In this document: piece by piece, positions 8,854 through 17,004 of the stretch | Position numbering within the stretch: position 1 is the first letter of the stretch | How the letters are laid out: the number at the start of each line of letters is the position of its first letter | NCBI GenBank assembly: GCA_022827425.1 | Contig: JAJDSZ010000129.1 | Location: forward strand, 1 to 64,000 | Source of the DNA: Pseudomonadales bacterium | Lineage (GTDB): Bacteria; Pseudomonadota; Gammaproteobacteria; Pseudomonadales; Pseudohongiellaceae | DNA: 64,000 nucleotides | Direction of reading: 5' to 3' | Made by a program: the position numbers and the translations under genes | The notes under the pieces: generated by a model | Told to the model about the DNA's origin: nothing | The model's input: only the letters and a program-made list of their open reading frames with translations | The model's database searches: none

Positions 8854-10254
8854 TCAGGGCAAATCAATCGCCAGGTTGCGGTTTTCGCCCTGGCGCAGGA
8901 TTTCCAGCGGAATTCGGCCCCTTGGCGGGAGGGATTCGGCGATGCGGGCGAAATCGGCGACGGTATCGACCGCATCGCCATTGAGGCGGGTGATGACATC
9001 ATTGAGTTGCAGGCCCGACTCGCTGCCCGGGCCGGGCGCCATCTGCGCCACCCGCACGCCGCTGATGCCGGCCACCTGGCGGGTTTCCGAACTGAGTTCG
9101 GCAACCCGAAAGCCGAGGGAATTGGGGGAGCGCAACCGCGGTTCCGGGGAAAACGGGGTAATGCTTCTCGCGCTTGCATTGGTGGGCGAACTGCCGAGAG
9201 TGATCTGAAAGCGCCGCTCCTCACCGTCCCGCAGCACGGTAACCCGGGTGCTGGCGCCGGGCCGGTACTGGCCGACAAAAAAGGGCAATTCGGTGTAATA
9301 CTCGATTTCGTGCCCGTTGAAGCGGGTGATGATGTCTCCATTGCGCAGCCCGGCCCGCTCCGCGGGGCTTGCCGGCTGCACCCGGTCCACCAGGGCGCCA
9401 AGCGGCCGCGCGAGGCCGAACCGCTGGGCGGTTTCGTGATCGACTTCACGCATTTGCACACCAAGCAGGCCCCGGGCGACGGAGCCGTTGTCCCGCAGTT
9501 GCTCCATCACATTCACCGCCACATTGCTCGGAATCGCGAAACTGACGCCGTTGGAGCCGCCAGTGCTGCTCAGGATGCGGGAATTGATGCCGATGACCTG
9601 GCCCTCGAGATTGAACAGGGGCCCGCCGGAGTTGCCCTGGTTGATGGCCACATCGGTCTGGATGAAGGACATGTAGTTGTAGGACGAGCGGCGCGGCACG
9701 GTGCGCCCCTTGGCGCTGACGATACCCGCCGAGGCCGAGAATTCCAGACCGAAAGGCGAACCGATAGCCAATACCCAGTCGCCGATTCGCACGGCGTCGG
9801 AATCGCCAAAGGCGACAAAGGGCAGGGCTTCCGCTTCGAGTTTCAGCAGGGCGAGATCGGAAGGCTCGTCGAGTCCGACAACGGTCGCTTCGAACATCCG
9901 CCGGTCATTGAGGTGGACCCGTATCTCCTCGGCGCCATCCACCACGTGATTGTTGGTGATGACATAACCGTCGGCCGAGATAATGAATCCCGAGCCTACC
10001 GCCGGCGGCGGCTGGAGCGGTTCTCCGGGTTGCCGCGCGTCGGGGATCTGCCGGCGGAACAGGTCTTCGAATTCGTCGAACAGGTTGCCGGAAGTGGCGC
10101 GCCTGGTGGAGATTTCCACTATGGCGGGGCCATGGCGCTCCACCAGGGCGGCAAAATCGGGAAGCTCCGCCGCCAGCGCGGGAATCGCCAGAACCCAGGC
10201 CAAGGCAAGGGAAACCAGTCTGCTGTACAAGGGGCTCTCCCGGAATGGCGGCAA
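8854..10254 (-). CDS. mucD: DegP/DegQ/MucD-type periplasmic serine protease
   Basis: A 466-residue HtrA protease with a signal peptide of about 28 residues ending IPALAA. The catalytic triad is visible: His in ITNNHVV, Asp in SDLALLK, Ser in GNSGGPLF. Two PDZ domains follow (VQPASPAERAGLRNGDIITRFNG and the segment with PGSESGLQLNDVITRLNG). HtrA enzymes degrade or refold misfolded envelope proteins. Its place next to the sigma-E and anti-sigma genes matches mucD of Pseudomonas. MucD is the closest name; DegQ would be equally acceptable. Confidence 0.92.
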   Translation of the reverse strand: MPPFRESPLYSRLVSLALAWVLAIPALAAELPDFAALVERHGPAIVEISTRRATSGNLFDEFEDLFRRQIPDARQPGEPLQPPPAVGSGFIISADGYVITNNHVVDGAEEIRVHLNDRRMFEATVVGLDEPSDLALLKLEAEALPFVAFGDSDAVRIGDWVLAIGSPFGLEFSASAGIVSAKGRTVPRRSSYNYMSFIQTDVAINQGNSGGPLFNLEGQVIGINSRILSSTGGSNGVSFAIPSNVAVNVMEQLRDNGSVARGLLGVQMREVDHETAQRFGLARPLGALVDRVQPASPAERAGLRNGDIITRFNGHEIEYYTELPFFVGQYRPGASTRVTVLRDGEERRFQITLGSSPTNASARSITPFSPEPRLRSPNSLGFRVAELSSETRQVAGISGVRVAQMAPGPGSESGLQLNDVITRLNGDAVDTVADFARIAESLPPRGRIPLEILRQGENRNLAIDLP

Positions 10255-10328
10255 GGGGTTAAATGTAACACAGCGGTTGAGGCCCGGACAGGCAGGCTTT
10301 CACTTCTTCCACTTGCAGGCTCAGGCTC

Positions 10329-10916
10329 CTAGTCCTGAAGGTCGTTAACAAGATGGAACAGGGGGGAGTCTTCGATGTGTTCCATTTGGGGAGGTTCGGC
10401 GGGGTCGAATCTCATGCTGCCTATGTATTCGAGGAGGCGCTGCCGGGCTTCCGGGTCTACCGGGGCTGTCGGGACATTGGCTACTTCCACTGTCCGGGGA
10501 ACCGGTGCGTCCACCGGCGCAACAGGCCGGGCAGCGGGGGCGGCAGCGGTTTCGCCGGCGATCCGGGGCGCTGCCGGGCCGCTGTCGAGGCCCGCTTGCA
10601 GGCCGATGAAAACCGCGGCCGCAACGGTTGCGGCGATGGCGAATTTGCCGGCGAATCGTTGTCCGGAAGGCCAGCGGCGCGGCGCGAGGCCCGGAACGGG
10701 TTCGTCGCGAAGCTTGCCGGCAAGCCGCAAGTGGAAATCCTTGCTCAGGGACGCCACGCGCTCCCGCCGCGCAACGGCGCTGGCGAGATGGTAGCGTTGC
10801 CACGCCGCCAGCAGGTCCGGATCGTCGCCAGCGCTCTTGAGCAGGCGTCGCAGTTCAAGCTCGTCGGTTTCGTCGTCGAGCATCGCGGAAAGCGTTTCCC
10901 GCTGCAATTCACTCAT
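10329..10916 (-). CDS. rseA: sigma-E anti-sigma factor, RseA/MucA-like
   Basis: A 195-residue single-pass protein. The N-terminal part MSELQRETLSAMLDDETDELELRRLL is the typical RseA_N start that binds the sigma factor. A membrane segment lies at about 95-112 (FAIAATVAAAVFIGLQAG), followed by an Ala/Pro-rich periplasmic linker and a conserved C-terminal stretch (ARQRLLEYIGSMRFDP). The ATG overlaps the rpoE stop (ATGA), which fixes the start. In this system RseA sequesters sigma-E until DegS-type proteolysis. No rseB or rseC gene follows; the protease gene comes next after 74 bases. Confidence 0.9.
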   Translation of the reverse strand: MSELQRETLSAMLDDETDELELRRLLKSAGDDPDLLAAWQRYHLASAVARRERVASLSKDFHLRLAGKLRDEPVPGLAPRRWPSGQRFAGKFAIAATVAAAVFIGLQAGLDSGPAAPRIAGETAAAPAARPVAPVDAPVPRTVEVANVPTAPVDPEARQRLLEYIGSMRFDPAEPPQMEHIEDSPLFHLVNDLQD

Positions 10917-11500
10917 GTCCCGCCTCCCGCATTTCCTGATTCGCGGATCTTCCGGTCGATGGCTTCCCGAGCCCGGAAAATCCTTGATCTTACCGTACCC
11001 ACCGGACAATCCATAACTTCCGCGATCTGCTCATAACTCATGCCGGAAAATTCGCGCAAGGTAAAGGCGGTGCGCAGATCCTCGGGCAATTCCCCGATGG
11101 CGGCGTCGATCACCGCCTGCAAGTGCTCCATGGCGAGTTCGCTTTCCGGGTCGTCCATGTCCCGCAAGGCCGGCGCCACATCGCCGTGTTCGGCTTCGTC
11201 AATCTCGACACTTGCCAGCATCAGGCGCCGGTTCCGGGAGGCCAGATAGTTCTTGGCGGTGTTCACCGCAATCTGGTAGAGCCAGGTGTAGAACGAACTG
11301 TCTCCCCGAAACAGTGAAAGCGCCCGGTATGCCTTGATGAATGTTTCCTGGCCGATGTCCTCGATTTCCTGTGGATTCTGCACAAAGCGGCTGATCAATC
11401 CGGCCACCCGGTGCTGATAGCGCAACACCAGAAAGTTGAATGCGTTGGCATCGCCGGCCCGCACCCTCTCCACGAGTTGCCGGTCAGTATCCCGGGACAT
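10913..11500 (-). CDS. rpoE: RNA polymerase sigma-E factor (RpoE/AlgU)
   Basis: A 195-residue ECF sigma factor. Region 2 is FNFLVLRYQHRVAGLISRF ... QETFIKAYRALSLFRGDSSFYTWLYQIAVNTAKNYL, and region 4 is LPEDLRTAFTLREFSGMSYEQIAEVM with VRSRIFRAREAID. These are near-standard RpoE/AlgU sequences. It directs envelope-stress genes. It starts a transcript rpoE-rseA-protease and diverges from nadB, as in Pseudomonas and E. coli. A sigma-E-like promoter lies upstream at 11564-11590, suggesting autoregulation. Confidence 0.96.
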   Translation of the reverse strand: MSRDTDRQLVERVRAGDANAFNFLVLRYQHRVAGLISRFVQNPQEIEDIGQETFIKAYRALSLFRGDSSFYTWLYQIAVNTAKNYLASRNRRLMLASVEIDEAEHGDVAPALRDMDDPESELAMEHLQAVIDAAIGELPEDLRTAFTLREFSGMSYEQIAEVMDCPVGTVRSRIFRAREAIDRKIRESGNAGGGT

Positions 11501-11563
11501 TCGTTCCTCGCAGTCTTTCCCGGAGGCCTTCGAACCCTCCCCGAGGCACTGACGCTTTGTTTC

Positions 11564-11590
11564 TGAGACAGCGGATGCGGCAAAAAGTTC
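11564..11590 (-). promoter_or_regulatory. putative sigma-E-dependent promoter of rpoE
   Basis: On the minus strand, GAACTT is followed after 16 bases by TCTCA. The published sigma-E consensus is GAACTT, 16 bases, TCTGA. It lies 64 bases before the rpoE ATG, where an autoregulatory promoter is expected. It differs from the consensus in one base of the -10 element. Confidence 0.6.
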
Positions 11591-11663
11591 TCACCGGTGC
11601 GCCTGTGCTAATGTACCCGGTCATTTTACTCCGTCCACGCTCCGGCGCGGTGCGCTGCGAAAC

Positions 11664-13337
11664 ATGACCGACTCCCCGCCGCAAAAATTCGACATTCTCA
11701 TCATCGGCAGCGGCGCCGCCGGGCTTACCCTTGCCCTGCGGGCGGCCCGCTTCGCCAGGGTGGGGGTATTGAGCAAGGCAAGCCTTGAGCAGGGCGCCAC
11801 TTTTTACGCCCAGGGCGGAATCGCCGCGGTGCTCGACGAGGGCGACAGCCTCGAATCCCATATCGAGGACACCATGACCGTGGGCGGCGGGCTGTGCCAC
11901 CGCGACATGGTGGAGCATGTGGTGAACCACAGCGCCGCGGCGGTGCGCTGGCTGCTTGAACAGGGCGTGCCGTTCAGCACCCGAACGGAAGCCGCCGTGC
12001 AAGACGCCGGCAGGACTGCGGATCTGAGTTCACTTCATCTCGCCCAGGAAGGCGCCCACAGCCATCGCCGCATCATCCACGCCACCGACGCCACCGGCAA
12101 GGCGGTATTCGAGACCTTGCGCCGGCGCGCCCAGGAACATCCCCGCATCCATCTGATGGAAGGCTGGACCGCCATCGACCTGATTGCAAGCGAGCCGGAA
12201 GCCGGCGGCCGGCGGCGCTGCCGCGGCGTGCACGTGCTCGATGACGCCAGCCGCGAGGTTCACTCAATTGCGGCCAGATTCGTGGTTCTCGCCACCGGCG
12301 GCGCCAGCAAGGCCTATCTGTACACCACCAATCCCGACAGCGCCAGCGGCGACGGCATCGCCATGGCCTGGCGCGCCGGCTGCCGGGTGGGCAATATGGA
12401 ATTCAACCAGTTCCACCCCACCTGCCTGTTCCACCCGCACGCCCGCAGTTTCCTGATTACCGAGGCCATGCGCGGCGAAGGCGCCCGGCTCGAATTGCCC
12501 GACGGCGAGAGTTTCATGCACCGTTTCGACAGCCGCGGCGAACTCGCTCCCCGGGATATCGTTGCCCGGGCCATCGATCATGAAACCAAACGGCTTGGCG
12601 AGGACTGCGTGTACCTGAACATCAGCCACCAGAACGCCGAACTCGTGCGCGAGCGCTTTCCGAACATCTACCGCCGCTGCCTCGAACTCGGCATCGACAT
12701 TACCCGGGACCGGATTCCCGTGGTGCCCGCGGCGCATTACACCTGCGGCGGGGTGATGATCAACCAGTACGGGGAAACCGACATCGACAACCTGTATGCA
12801 GTGGGCGAGACGACTTTTTCCGGGCTCCACGGCGCCAATCGTATTGCCAGCAATTCGCTGTCGGAGTGTTTTGTGATCGCTTTCAGCGCCGCTGATTCGA
12901 TCGCCGAAAAATTCGCCGATACGCCCTTCTCCGGAGTTGGCGACGATTGGCCCGAAGGCCGGGCCGAATCCGGCGACGACATCCTGGTGTCACACAACTG
13001 GGACGAATTGCGCCGCTGCATGTGGGATTACGTGGGCATCGTCCGCAGCGACAGCCGCTTGCGCCGGGCCGAGCGGCGGCTCGAATTGCTGCGGGAGGAG
13101 ATTCACGCCCACTTCCGCAGCTACCGCATCAGCCGCGACATCGTGGAATTGCGCAATCTGGTCCTGGTGGCCAGCCTTATAGTGCGCGGCGCCGCGACGC
13201 GCAAGGAAAGCCGCGGCCTGCATTTCAACCTCGATCATCCGCAAACCGCAACCGAAGCCGTGGATACGATACTTGCCCCGGGCGACCATGCCGACCTGCC
13301 GGGCATCTTCACCCCGGGGGCTCAATCGCTCTCGTAG
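11664..13337 (+). CDS. nadB: L-aspartate oxidase
   Basis: A 557-residue flavoprotein. The FAD-binding motif is ILIIGSGAAGLTLAL near the N-terminus. ATFYAQGGIAAVLDEGDS and HLAQEGAHSHRRIIHATDATG are conserved in NadB, as is the later TCGGVMINQYGETDIDNLYAVGE block. It oxidises L-aspartate to iminoaspartate, the first step of quinolinate and NAD synthesis. nadB diverging from rpoE is a conserved arrangement. Its 3' end overlaps the convergent ygfX-like gene by 16 bases. Confidence 0.97.
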   Translation: MTDSPPQKFDILIIGSGAAGLTLALRAARFARVGVLSKASLEQGATFYAQGGIAAVLDEGDSLESHIEDTMTVGGGLCHRDMVEHVVNHSAAAVRWLLEQGVPFSTRTEAAVQDAGRTADLSSLHLAQEGAHSHRRIIHATDATGKAVFETLRRRAQEHPRIHLMEGWTAIDLIASEPEAGGRRRCRGVHVLDDASREVHSIAARFVVLATGGASKAYLYTTNPDSASGDGIAMAWRAGCRVGNMEFNQFHPTCLFHPHARSFLITEAMRGEGARLELPDGESFMHRFDSRGELAPRDIVARAIDHETKRLGEDCVYLNISHQNAELVRERFPNIYRRCLELGIDITRDRIPVVPAAHYTCGGVMINQYGETDIDNLYAVGETTFSGLHGANRIASNSLSECFVIAFSAADSIAEKFADTPFSGVGDDWPEGRAESGDDILVSHNWDELRRCMWDYVGIVRSDSRLRRAERRLELLREEIHAHFRSYRISRDIVELRNLVLVASLIVRGAATRKESRGLHFNLDHPQTATEAVDTILAPGDHADLPGIFTPGAQSLS

Positions 13338-13729
13338 TGCAGCCAGCGCCGCAGCCGGCGCAATTCATCGGCAGCCAGGGAATCGGGAAACAGGGTCAGC
13401 AGCAGATGGCGGCGGCGGGCGCTCGCCAGGGGAAATTCAAGCACCAGCAGCCATTCGGAACCATACAGCACCCGGGGCGGAGAGGCCGCCATGGTTTCTC
13501 CATCGATTTCCACAACGACGGATTTCGCCCCGAGCCGCATGCTTACCGCAGCACCCCGGCCACGAAAACCGCGGTACTCATGCCAGAAACTGGCAAGCAC
13601 AGGCAATGCCGCGCCAGCCTCAAGCCACAGCGGCGCCCCGGCATGAACCACCGCCAGCAGCGCGAGCACATGGAATGCCAACGCCAGCCGCCAGCGCATC
13701 CGGGAAGGAACGGGACGAAGTAACAACAC
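13322..13729 (-). CDS. YgfX/CptA-like membrane protein
   Basis: A 135-residue protein with two adjacent N-terminal hydrophobic segments (about 13-48) and a short soluble C-terminal part. This fits YgfX (CptA), described in E. coli as a membrane protein paired with SdhE. The placement right after sdhE on the same strand supports it. Sequence similarity within this family is low, so the call rests mainly on length, topology and context. Family A repeat 13802-13884 separates it from sdhE. Confidence 0.65.
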   Translation of the reverse strand: MLLLRPVPSRMRWRLALAFHVLALLAVVHAGAPLWLEAGAALPVLASFWHEYRGFRGRGAAVSMRLGAKSVVVEIDGETMAASPPRVLYGSEWLLVLEFPLASARRRHLLLTLFPDSLAADELRRLRRWLHYESD

Positions 13730-13801
13730 CGCAAAAGCCTAGTCGGCTGTCGAGGGTTTCGCCAGGAACAGAACCACCTTGAAGAGGAAAGGCATCTGCC
13801 T

Positions 13802-13884
13802 GTCATTCCGCGCGCAGTCGCGGAATCTCTTCGGGTGGCTCCGCCTGAGATTCCGCGACTTCGCTCCGCTTCGCGCGGAATGAC
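13802..13884. repeat. family A palindromic repeat, complete copy
   Basis: Outer arms GTCATTCCGCGCG and CGCGCGGAATGAC are inverted, and inner arms AGTCGCGGAATCTC and GAGATTCCGCGACT are also inverted, with about 15 bases between them. The whole 83-base unit can fold into one long hairpin. It lies between sdhE and the ygfX-like gene. Confidence 0.85.
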
Positions 13885-13915
13885 GTATTTCTTGAAATGG
13901 CAGTAGCGCGACAGT

Positions 13916-14173
13916 TCAGGACCTGGATGCTGTTTTGTGCGCCAGAATACGATCAATCAGCGGCTGCCAGCGCCCCGCCGGCTCGCCGCCCAGCAACCAG
14001 CCGAACAACTCCTGATCCTCAAAACCCAGCAATTCCCGGTACCGCTCCTGCTCCGGGGCCCCAAGCGAACCATACACCTCCCGCGTAAACGGTACCAGCA
14101 GCAAATCCAACTCAAGCATCCCCCGCCGACTACGCCAGTAAACCATCCCCCCATTACCCGACTCCCGCACCAT
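13916..14173 (-). CDS. sdhE: FAD assembly factor SdhE (YgfY/CptB)
   Basis: An 85-residue protein with the diagnostic [11 protein letters not shown] motif and a downstream [12 protein letters not shown] segment. SdhE helps attach FAD covalently to succinate dehydrogenase and related flavoproteins. The frame extends to a GTG at 14191, but the ATG at 14173 has GGAG seven bases upstream and gives the usual length. The ygfX-like gene follows, with a repeat between. Confidence 0.88.
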   Translation of the reverse strand: MVRESGNGGMVYWRSRRGMLELDLLLVPFTREVYGSLGAPEQERYRELLGFEDQELFGWLLGGEPAGRWQPLIDRILAHKTASRS

Positions 14174-14307
14174 CTCCCCTCTCCACGGCACTACATCCAG
14201 CCAACAGAACTCTGTTCAACTCAACGATTCTCCACTATCTCTGCAAGCCAACCCAAATCCCAACCGATAATGTGATAATCAAGTTTTATCCAAACCCAGT
14301 TTCAACC

Positions 14308-15060
14308 ATGAACCACCCGGATTTCAACAACATCTCCGTAGTGCTGGTCCACACCTCGCATCCAGGCAACATCGGCGCCAGCGTCCGGGCCATGAAAAAC
14401 ATGGGCCTGAGCCGCCTAAGCCTGGTTTCGCCCAAGGAGTTTCCCAGCGGCGTGGCCGTTGGCCGGGCGGCTTCCGCGGTGGACCTGCTCGACCAGGCCC
14501 AGGTCTTCGGCTCCCTCAACGAGGCCGTGGCAGATTGCGGACTGGTGATCGGCGCCAGCGCCCGCTCCCGGCGCATCACCTGGCCCCTGCTCGGCCCGGC
14601 GGAATGCGCCCGGCTGCTGGTTCGGGAGTCAGCCCGGAACCGGGCCGCGCTGGTTTTCGGCCGCGAGGATACCGGCCTCAGCAATGAAGAATTGCAGCTT
14701 TGCCATTACCACGTGCAGATACCCGCCAACCCCGATTATCCTTCCCTGAACCTTGCCGCCGCCGTCATGGTGCTCTGCCACGAGTTGCGTCAGGCCGCCC
14801 TCGGCCCGGACGAGCCGGGAGAGCTTGAACGGGACTGGGACCAGCCCATGGCAACCGGCGCTGAGGTGGAGCGCTTTTATGAGCATCTCGAGCGAATACT
14901 GATTGCAGTGGAGTTTCACGACCCGGATCATCCGCGCCAACTCATGCAGCGGATCCGGCGACTGTTCGGGCGCATCCGCATCGACGTCATGGAAATGAAC
15001 ATCCTGCGGGGTATGCTCACCAATATTGAACGCAAACTGGGCGAGGAGCCCGCGCCGTAG
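14308..15060 (+). CDS. trmJ: tRNA (cytidine/uridine-2'-O-)-methyltransferase TrmJ
   Basis: A 250-residue SPOUT methyltransferase. It begins NISVVLVHTSHPGNIGASVRAMKNMGLSRLSLVSP, the TrmJ N-terminus. The knot region has ALVFGREDTGLSNEEL, then IPANPDYPSLNLAAAVMVLCHELR. A C-terminal segment (EHLERILIAVEFHDPDHPRQLMQRIRRLFGR) is specific to TrmJ rather than TrmL. It 2'-O-methylates position 32 of certain tRNAs. The ATG at 14308 matches family starts. Confidence 0.93.
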   Translation: MNHPDFNNISVVLVHTSHPGNIGASVRAMKNMGLSRLSLVSPKEFPSGVAVGRAASAVDLLDQAQVFGSLNEAVADCGLVIGASARSRRITWPLLGPAECARLLVRESARNRAALVFGREDTGLSNEELQLCHYHVQIPANPDYPSLNLAAAVMVLCHELRQAALGPDEPGELERDWDQPMATGAEVERFYEHLERILIAVEFHDPDHPRQLMQRIRRLFGRIRIDVMEMNILRGMLTNIERKLGEEPAP

Positions 15061-15073
15061 TAATTCAGAGCTT

Positions 15074-15094
15074 GGAGCCTGCGCCGCAGGCCCC
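15074..15094. repeat. family C short palindrome
   Basis: GGAGCCTGC-GCC-GCAGGCCCC folds into a nine-pair stem with one mismatch position. It lies just after the trmJ stop, between convergent trmJ and the SufR-like gene, and could serve as a terminator hairpin although no T-run follows. Confidence 0.6.
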
Positions 15095-15120
15095 GGAATG
15101 AACGGGCAGCGCGGAAAGAC

Positions 15121-15831
15121 TCAGGCGGCCCGCTCCACTTCCGCCGCCTGACGGATTCGCCAGGCGCAGCGCCGGTCTCCCGCCAGCAGATGATCCGTCT
15201 GTTCGATGGTGACGCCGGGGCCAAGCAGTTCGCAAAACATGCGTTTTTCCGCTTCGCAGAAATGCGGGTAGCTATCGGCGCAGGCCTGCAGGGGACAATG
15301 GTTTTGCACCAGCAGCCAGCCATCGGGCAGCAGACGCGCTTCCGCCATGTAGCCATCGGCGCCGAGCAGATTGACGAGAAGTTCGACGCGCTGCCGGGTA
15401 TCCTGTTCCGGTACTTTCCGTTGCGGTCTTGGAATTGCCTCCTGATAGCGTTCCCTGATGCGGTGAAAGCGCTCATCCACCATGCGCTCGACGCCTTCCC
15501 CGCCCCAGCAGACTTCCACCACTTCCAGCATTTCCCGGGCCAGTTCGACGCCGGCGCGGGGAAACCAGTCGTTGCCCTTCCGGGTCAGCGCCCAGCGGGA
15601 GACCGGGCGGCCCCGGTGCTGCTTTTCAGCGGCCTGTTGCTCGACGAGTTCCAGTTTCGCCAGATCGGCGAGATGATGCCGCACCCCCATGGTGGTCATT
15701 TCGAGCTGCCGGGAAAGAATCCGCACCGATTGTGGGCCGCGCAGCTTGAGGCTGCGCAGGATATGCCGCTGGCTGCGTGGGACTTGCATGAAGGAAACCC
15801 TTTGGAACTTATCCGATGTATCGGTATGCAA
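15121..15831 (-). CDS. SufR-like winged-helix regulator with a cysteine cluster
   Basis: A 236-residue protein. The N-terminal half is a winged helix (RHILRSLKLRGPQSVRILSRQLEMTTMGVRHHLADLAKLELV, then RGRPVSRWALTRKG). The C-terminal half has cysteines at NHCPLQACADSYPHFCEAEKRMFCELLG and DRRCAWRI. This layout is that of SufR-type regulators, which bind an iron-sulphur cluster and control its biogenesis genes. The match is to the architecture; no suf or isc genes are nearby. ATGs at 15831 and 15789 are both possible starts. Confidence 0.7.
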   Translation of the reverse strand: MHTDTSDKFQRVSFMQVPRSQRHILRSLKLRGPQSVRILSRQLEMTTMGVRHHLADLAKLELVEQQAAEKQHRGRPVSRWALTRKGNDWFPRAGVELAREMLEVVEVCWGGEGVERMVDERFHRIRERYQEAIPRPQRKVPEQDTRQRVELLVNLLGADGYMAEARLLPDGWLLVQNHCPLQACADSYPHFCEAEKRMFCELLGPGVTIEQTDHLLAGDRRCAWRIRQAAEVERAA

Positions 15832-15879
15832 GCCGAAAGGTTTACAAAAGGTTGACGAAGCTCCGGTCCGCGCAGGCTC

Positions 15880-16326
15880 CTACCGCACCATATCCACGTG
15901 TGGAATCCCCGCATCGTCATAGGGCGCCGAAACCCGGCGAAATCCCTGGGCGGCATAAAACTCCACCAGGTGCCGCTGGGCGGAAAGCTGGATTTCCGCG
16001 CCGGGCCAGTGCTGTTCGCAGCGGGCGATGGCTTCCCGCAGCAGAATGCCGCCGAGCCCGCCGCCGCGCCGTTTCCGGCTGACGATGATCCGGCTGATGG
16101 CGGCGGCGGGGAATTTCAATTCGGGTGGGTTGAGGCGGGCATAACAGGCGAGTTGCCCCTCCGCCATGCCGCACAAATGCAGGGATTGCCGGTCATGGCC
16201 GTCCAGATCCTGATAGACGCAGTCCTGCTCCACCACGAATACCGCCGAGCGCAGTCGCAGCAACTCGTAGAGCAGGTCTCGATGGAGTTCGGCGAAGGGC
16301 AGGCAGAGCCAGCGCAATTCCGGCAA
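15880..16326 (-). CDS. elaA: ElaA-family GNAT acetyltransferase, TTG start
   Basis: A 148-residue protein beginning (TTG)PELRWLCLPFAELHRDLLYELLRLRSAVFVVEQDCVYQDLDG, the ElaA opening. The acetyl-CoA site is RIIVSRKRRGGGLGGILLREAI. ElaA is a small GNAT enzyme whose physiological substrate is not established. The reading frame is open back through the tRNA-Arg antisense strand, but no ATG exists in between. The TTG at 16326 has GGAG seven bases upstream and gives the family length, so it is chosen. Confidence 0.82.
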   Translation of the reverse strand: MPELRWLCLPFAELHRDLLYELLRLRSAVFVVEQDCVYQDLDGHDRQSLHLCGMAEGQLACYARLNPPELKFPAAAISRIIVSRKRRGGGLGGILLREAIARCEQHWPGAEIQLSAQRHLVEFYAAQGFRRVSAPYDDAGIPHVDMVR

Positions 16327-16434
16327 GGGCTTTCTCCGGTCAGGGGCACAACGCGAATGATACGATGCGATAGCCTTGCGCGGGGGCCGAGTTTCCCAAT
16401 GGCCCCGGGGAACCGTATACTTCGCGCCAGATTC

Positions 16435-16511
16435 GTCCCCGTGGCACAACTGGATAGCGCGACGCCCTCCTAAGGCGTAGGTTGCAGGTTCGACCCCTGC
16501 CGGGGACGCCA
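16435..16511 (+). tRNA. tRNA-Arg (anticodon CCT)
   Basis: A 77-base cloverleaf. The acceptor stem GTCCCCG pairs with CGGGGAC, with discriminator G and an encoded CCA at 16509-16511. The D arm is GCACAACTGGATAGCGC, the anticodon stem ACGCC/GGCGT encloses the loop CTCCTAA (anticodon CCT at 16469-16471), and the T arm is GCAGG-TTCGACC-CCTGC. It reads the arginine codon AGG. An AT-rich stretch follows; no attachment-site duplication was noticed. Confidence 0.97.
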
Positions 16512-16620
16512 CATAAAAAGTTTAACATATTGATTTATAATAGTTTTTACGAAGATAAATCCTGTAATTACCCATGCAATTTTTCTTGCAACCCGCCGCA
16601 GCGCAAAGTAAGATAATCCC

Positions 16621-16836
16621 GTGTCTGAACAGGAACCGACATTGCACGGATTGGAGCGACAGCTAGACGTGCCGGAGGAACGCATGAAGACCGAGCATCA
16701 AGAGTACAAAACCGATATAGCGAACCTGGCAACGGATTTGGCCAGGCGCGATACGCGCCAGCTTTTGGCAATAGCCGGATTGTTGGCCATTGGTCTTACA
16801 ATTCTAGGGCTGGTGTTGACCGGATCATCAAACTAG
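16621..16836 (+). CDS. small coiled-coil membrane protein
   Basis: A 71-residue protein with a GTG start directly after an in-frame stop. Residues about 8-45 are charged and helical, probably coiled coil (LERQLDVPEERMKTEHQEYKTDIANL). A single C-terminal membrane segment follows (QLLAIAGLLAIGLTILGLVL). The shape recalls the C-terminal part of DUF1640-type coiled-coil proteins, so it may be a fragment of one. No clear Shine-Dalgarno sequence. It lies just downstream of the tRNA gene. Confidence 0.5.
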   Translation: MSEQEPTLHGLERQLDVPEERMKTEHQEYKTDIANLATDLARRDTRQLLAIAGLLAIGLTILGLVLTGSSN

Positions 16837-17004
16837 CGCGTTCCAGTTCGCGGCGGCTGCCTCGCCGTTTCCCCATGAACCGATGCGCCCACCAGTTGGC
16901 CCGCTGTCCGGCATTTACACCGCGCCGGGCGGTAGCGAAGCCTTGCTGATCGTTCAGGATCATTTCGGCGAAACCGTGACGATTACGCTTCGCTCCTCCG
17001 CCTT

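Noticed and set aside
8737..10332. A 531-codon open frame on the plus strand opposite the HtrA protease
   Set aside because: It is the antisense of an unambiguous protease with full catalytic triad. High GC content keeps the opposite frame open. No known domain in the translation.
16327..16512. ATG-started upstream extension of elaA
   Set aside because: It would be translated from the antisense of tRNA-Arg. The TTG at 16326 has a good Shine-Dalgarno sequence and gives the normal length.
16512..16620. Integration (att) site at the 3' end of tRNA-Arg
   Set aside because: No integrase nearby and no duplicated tRNA end was seen.
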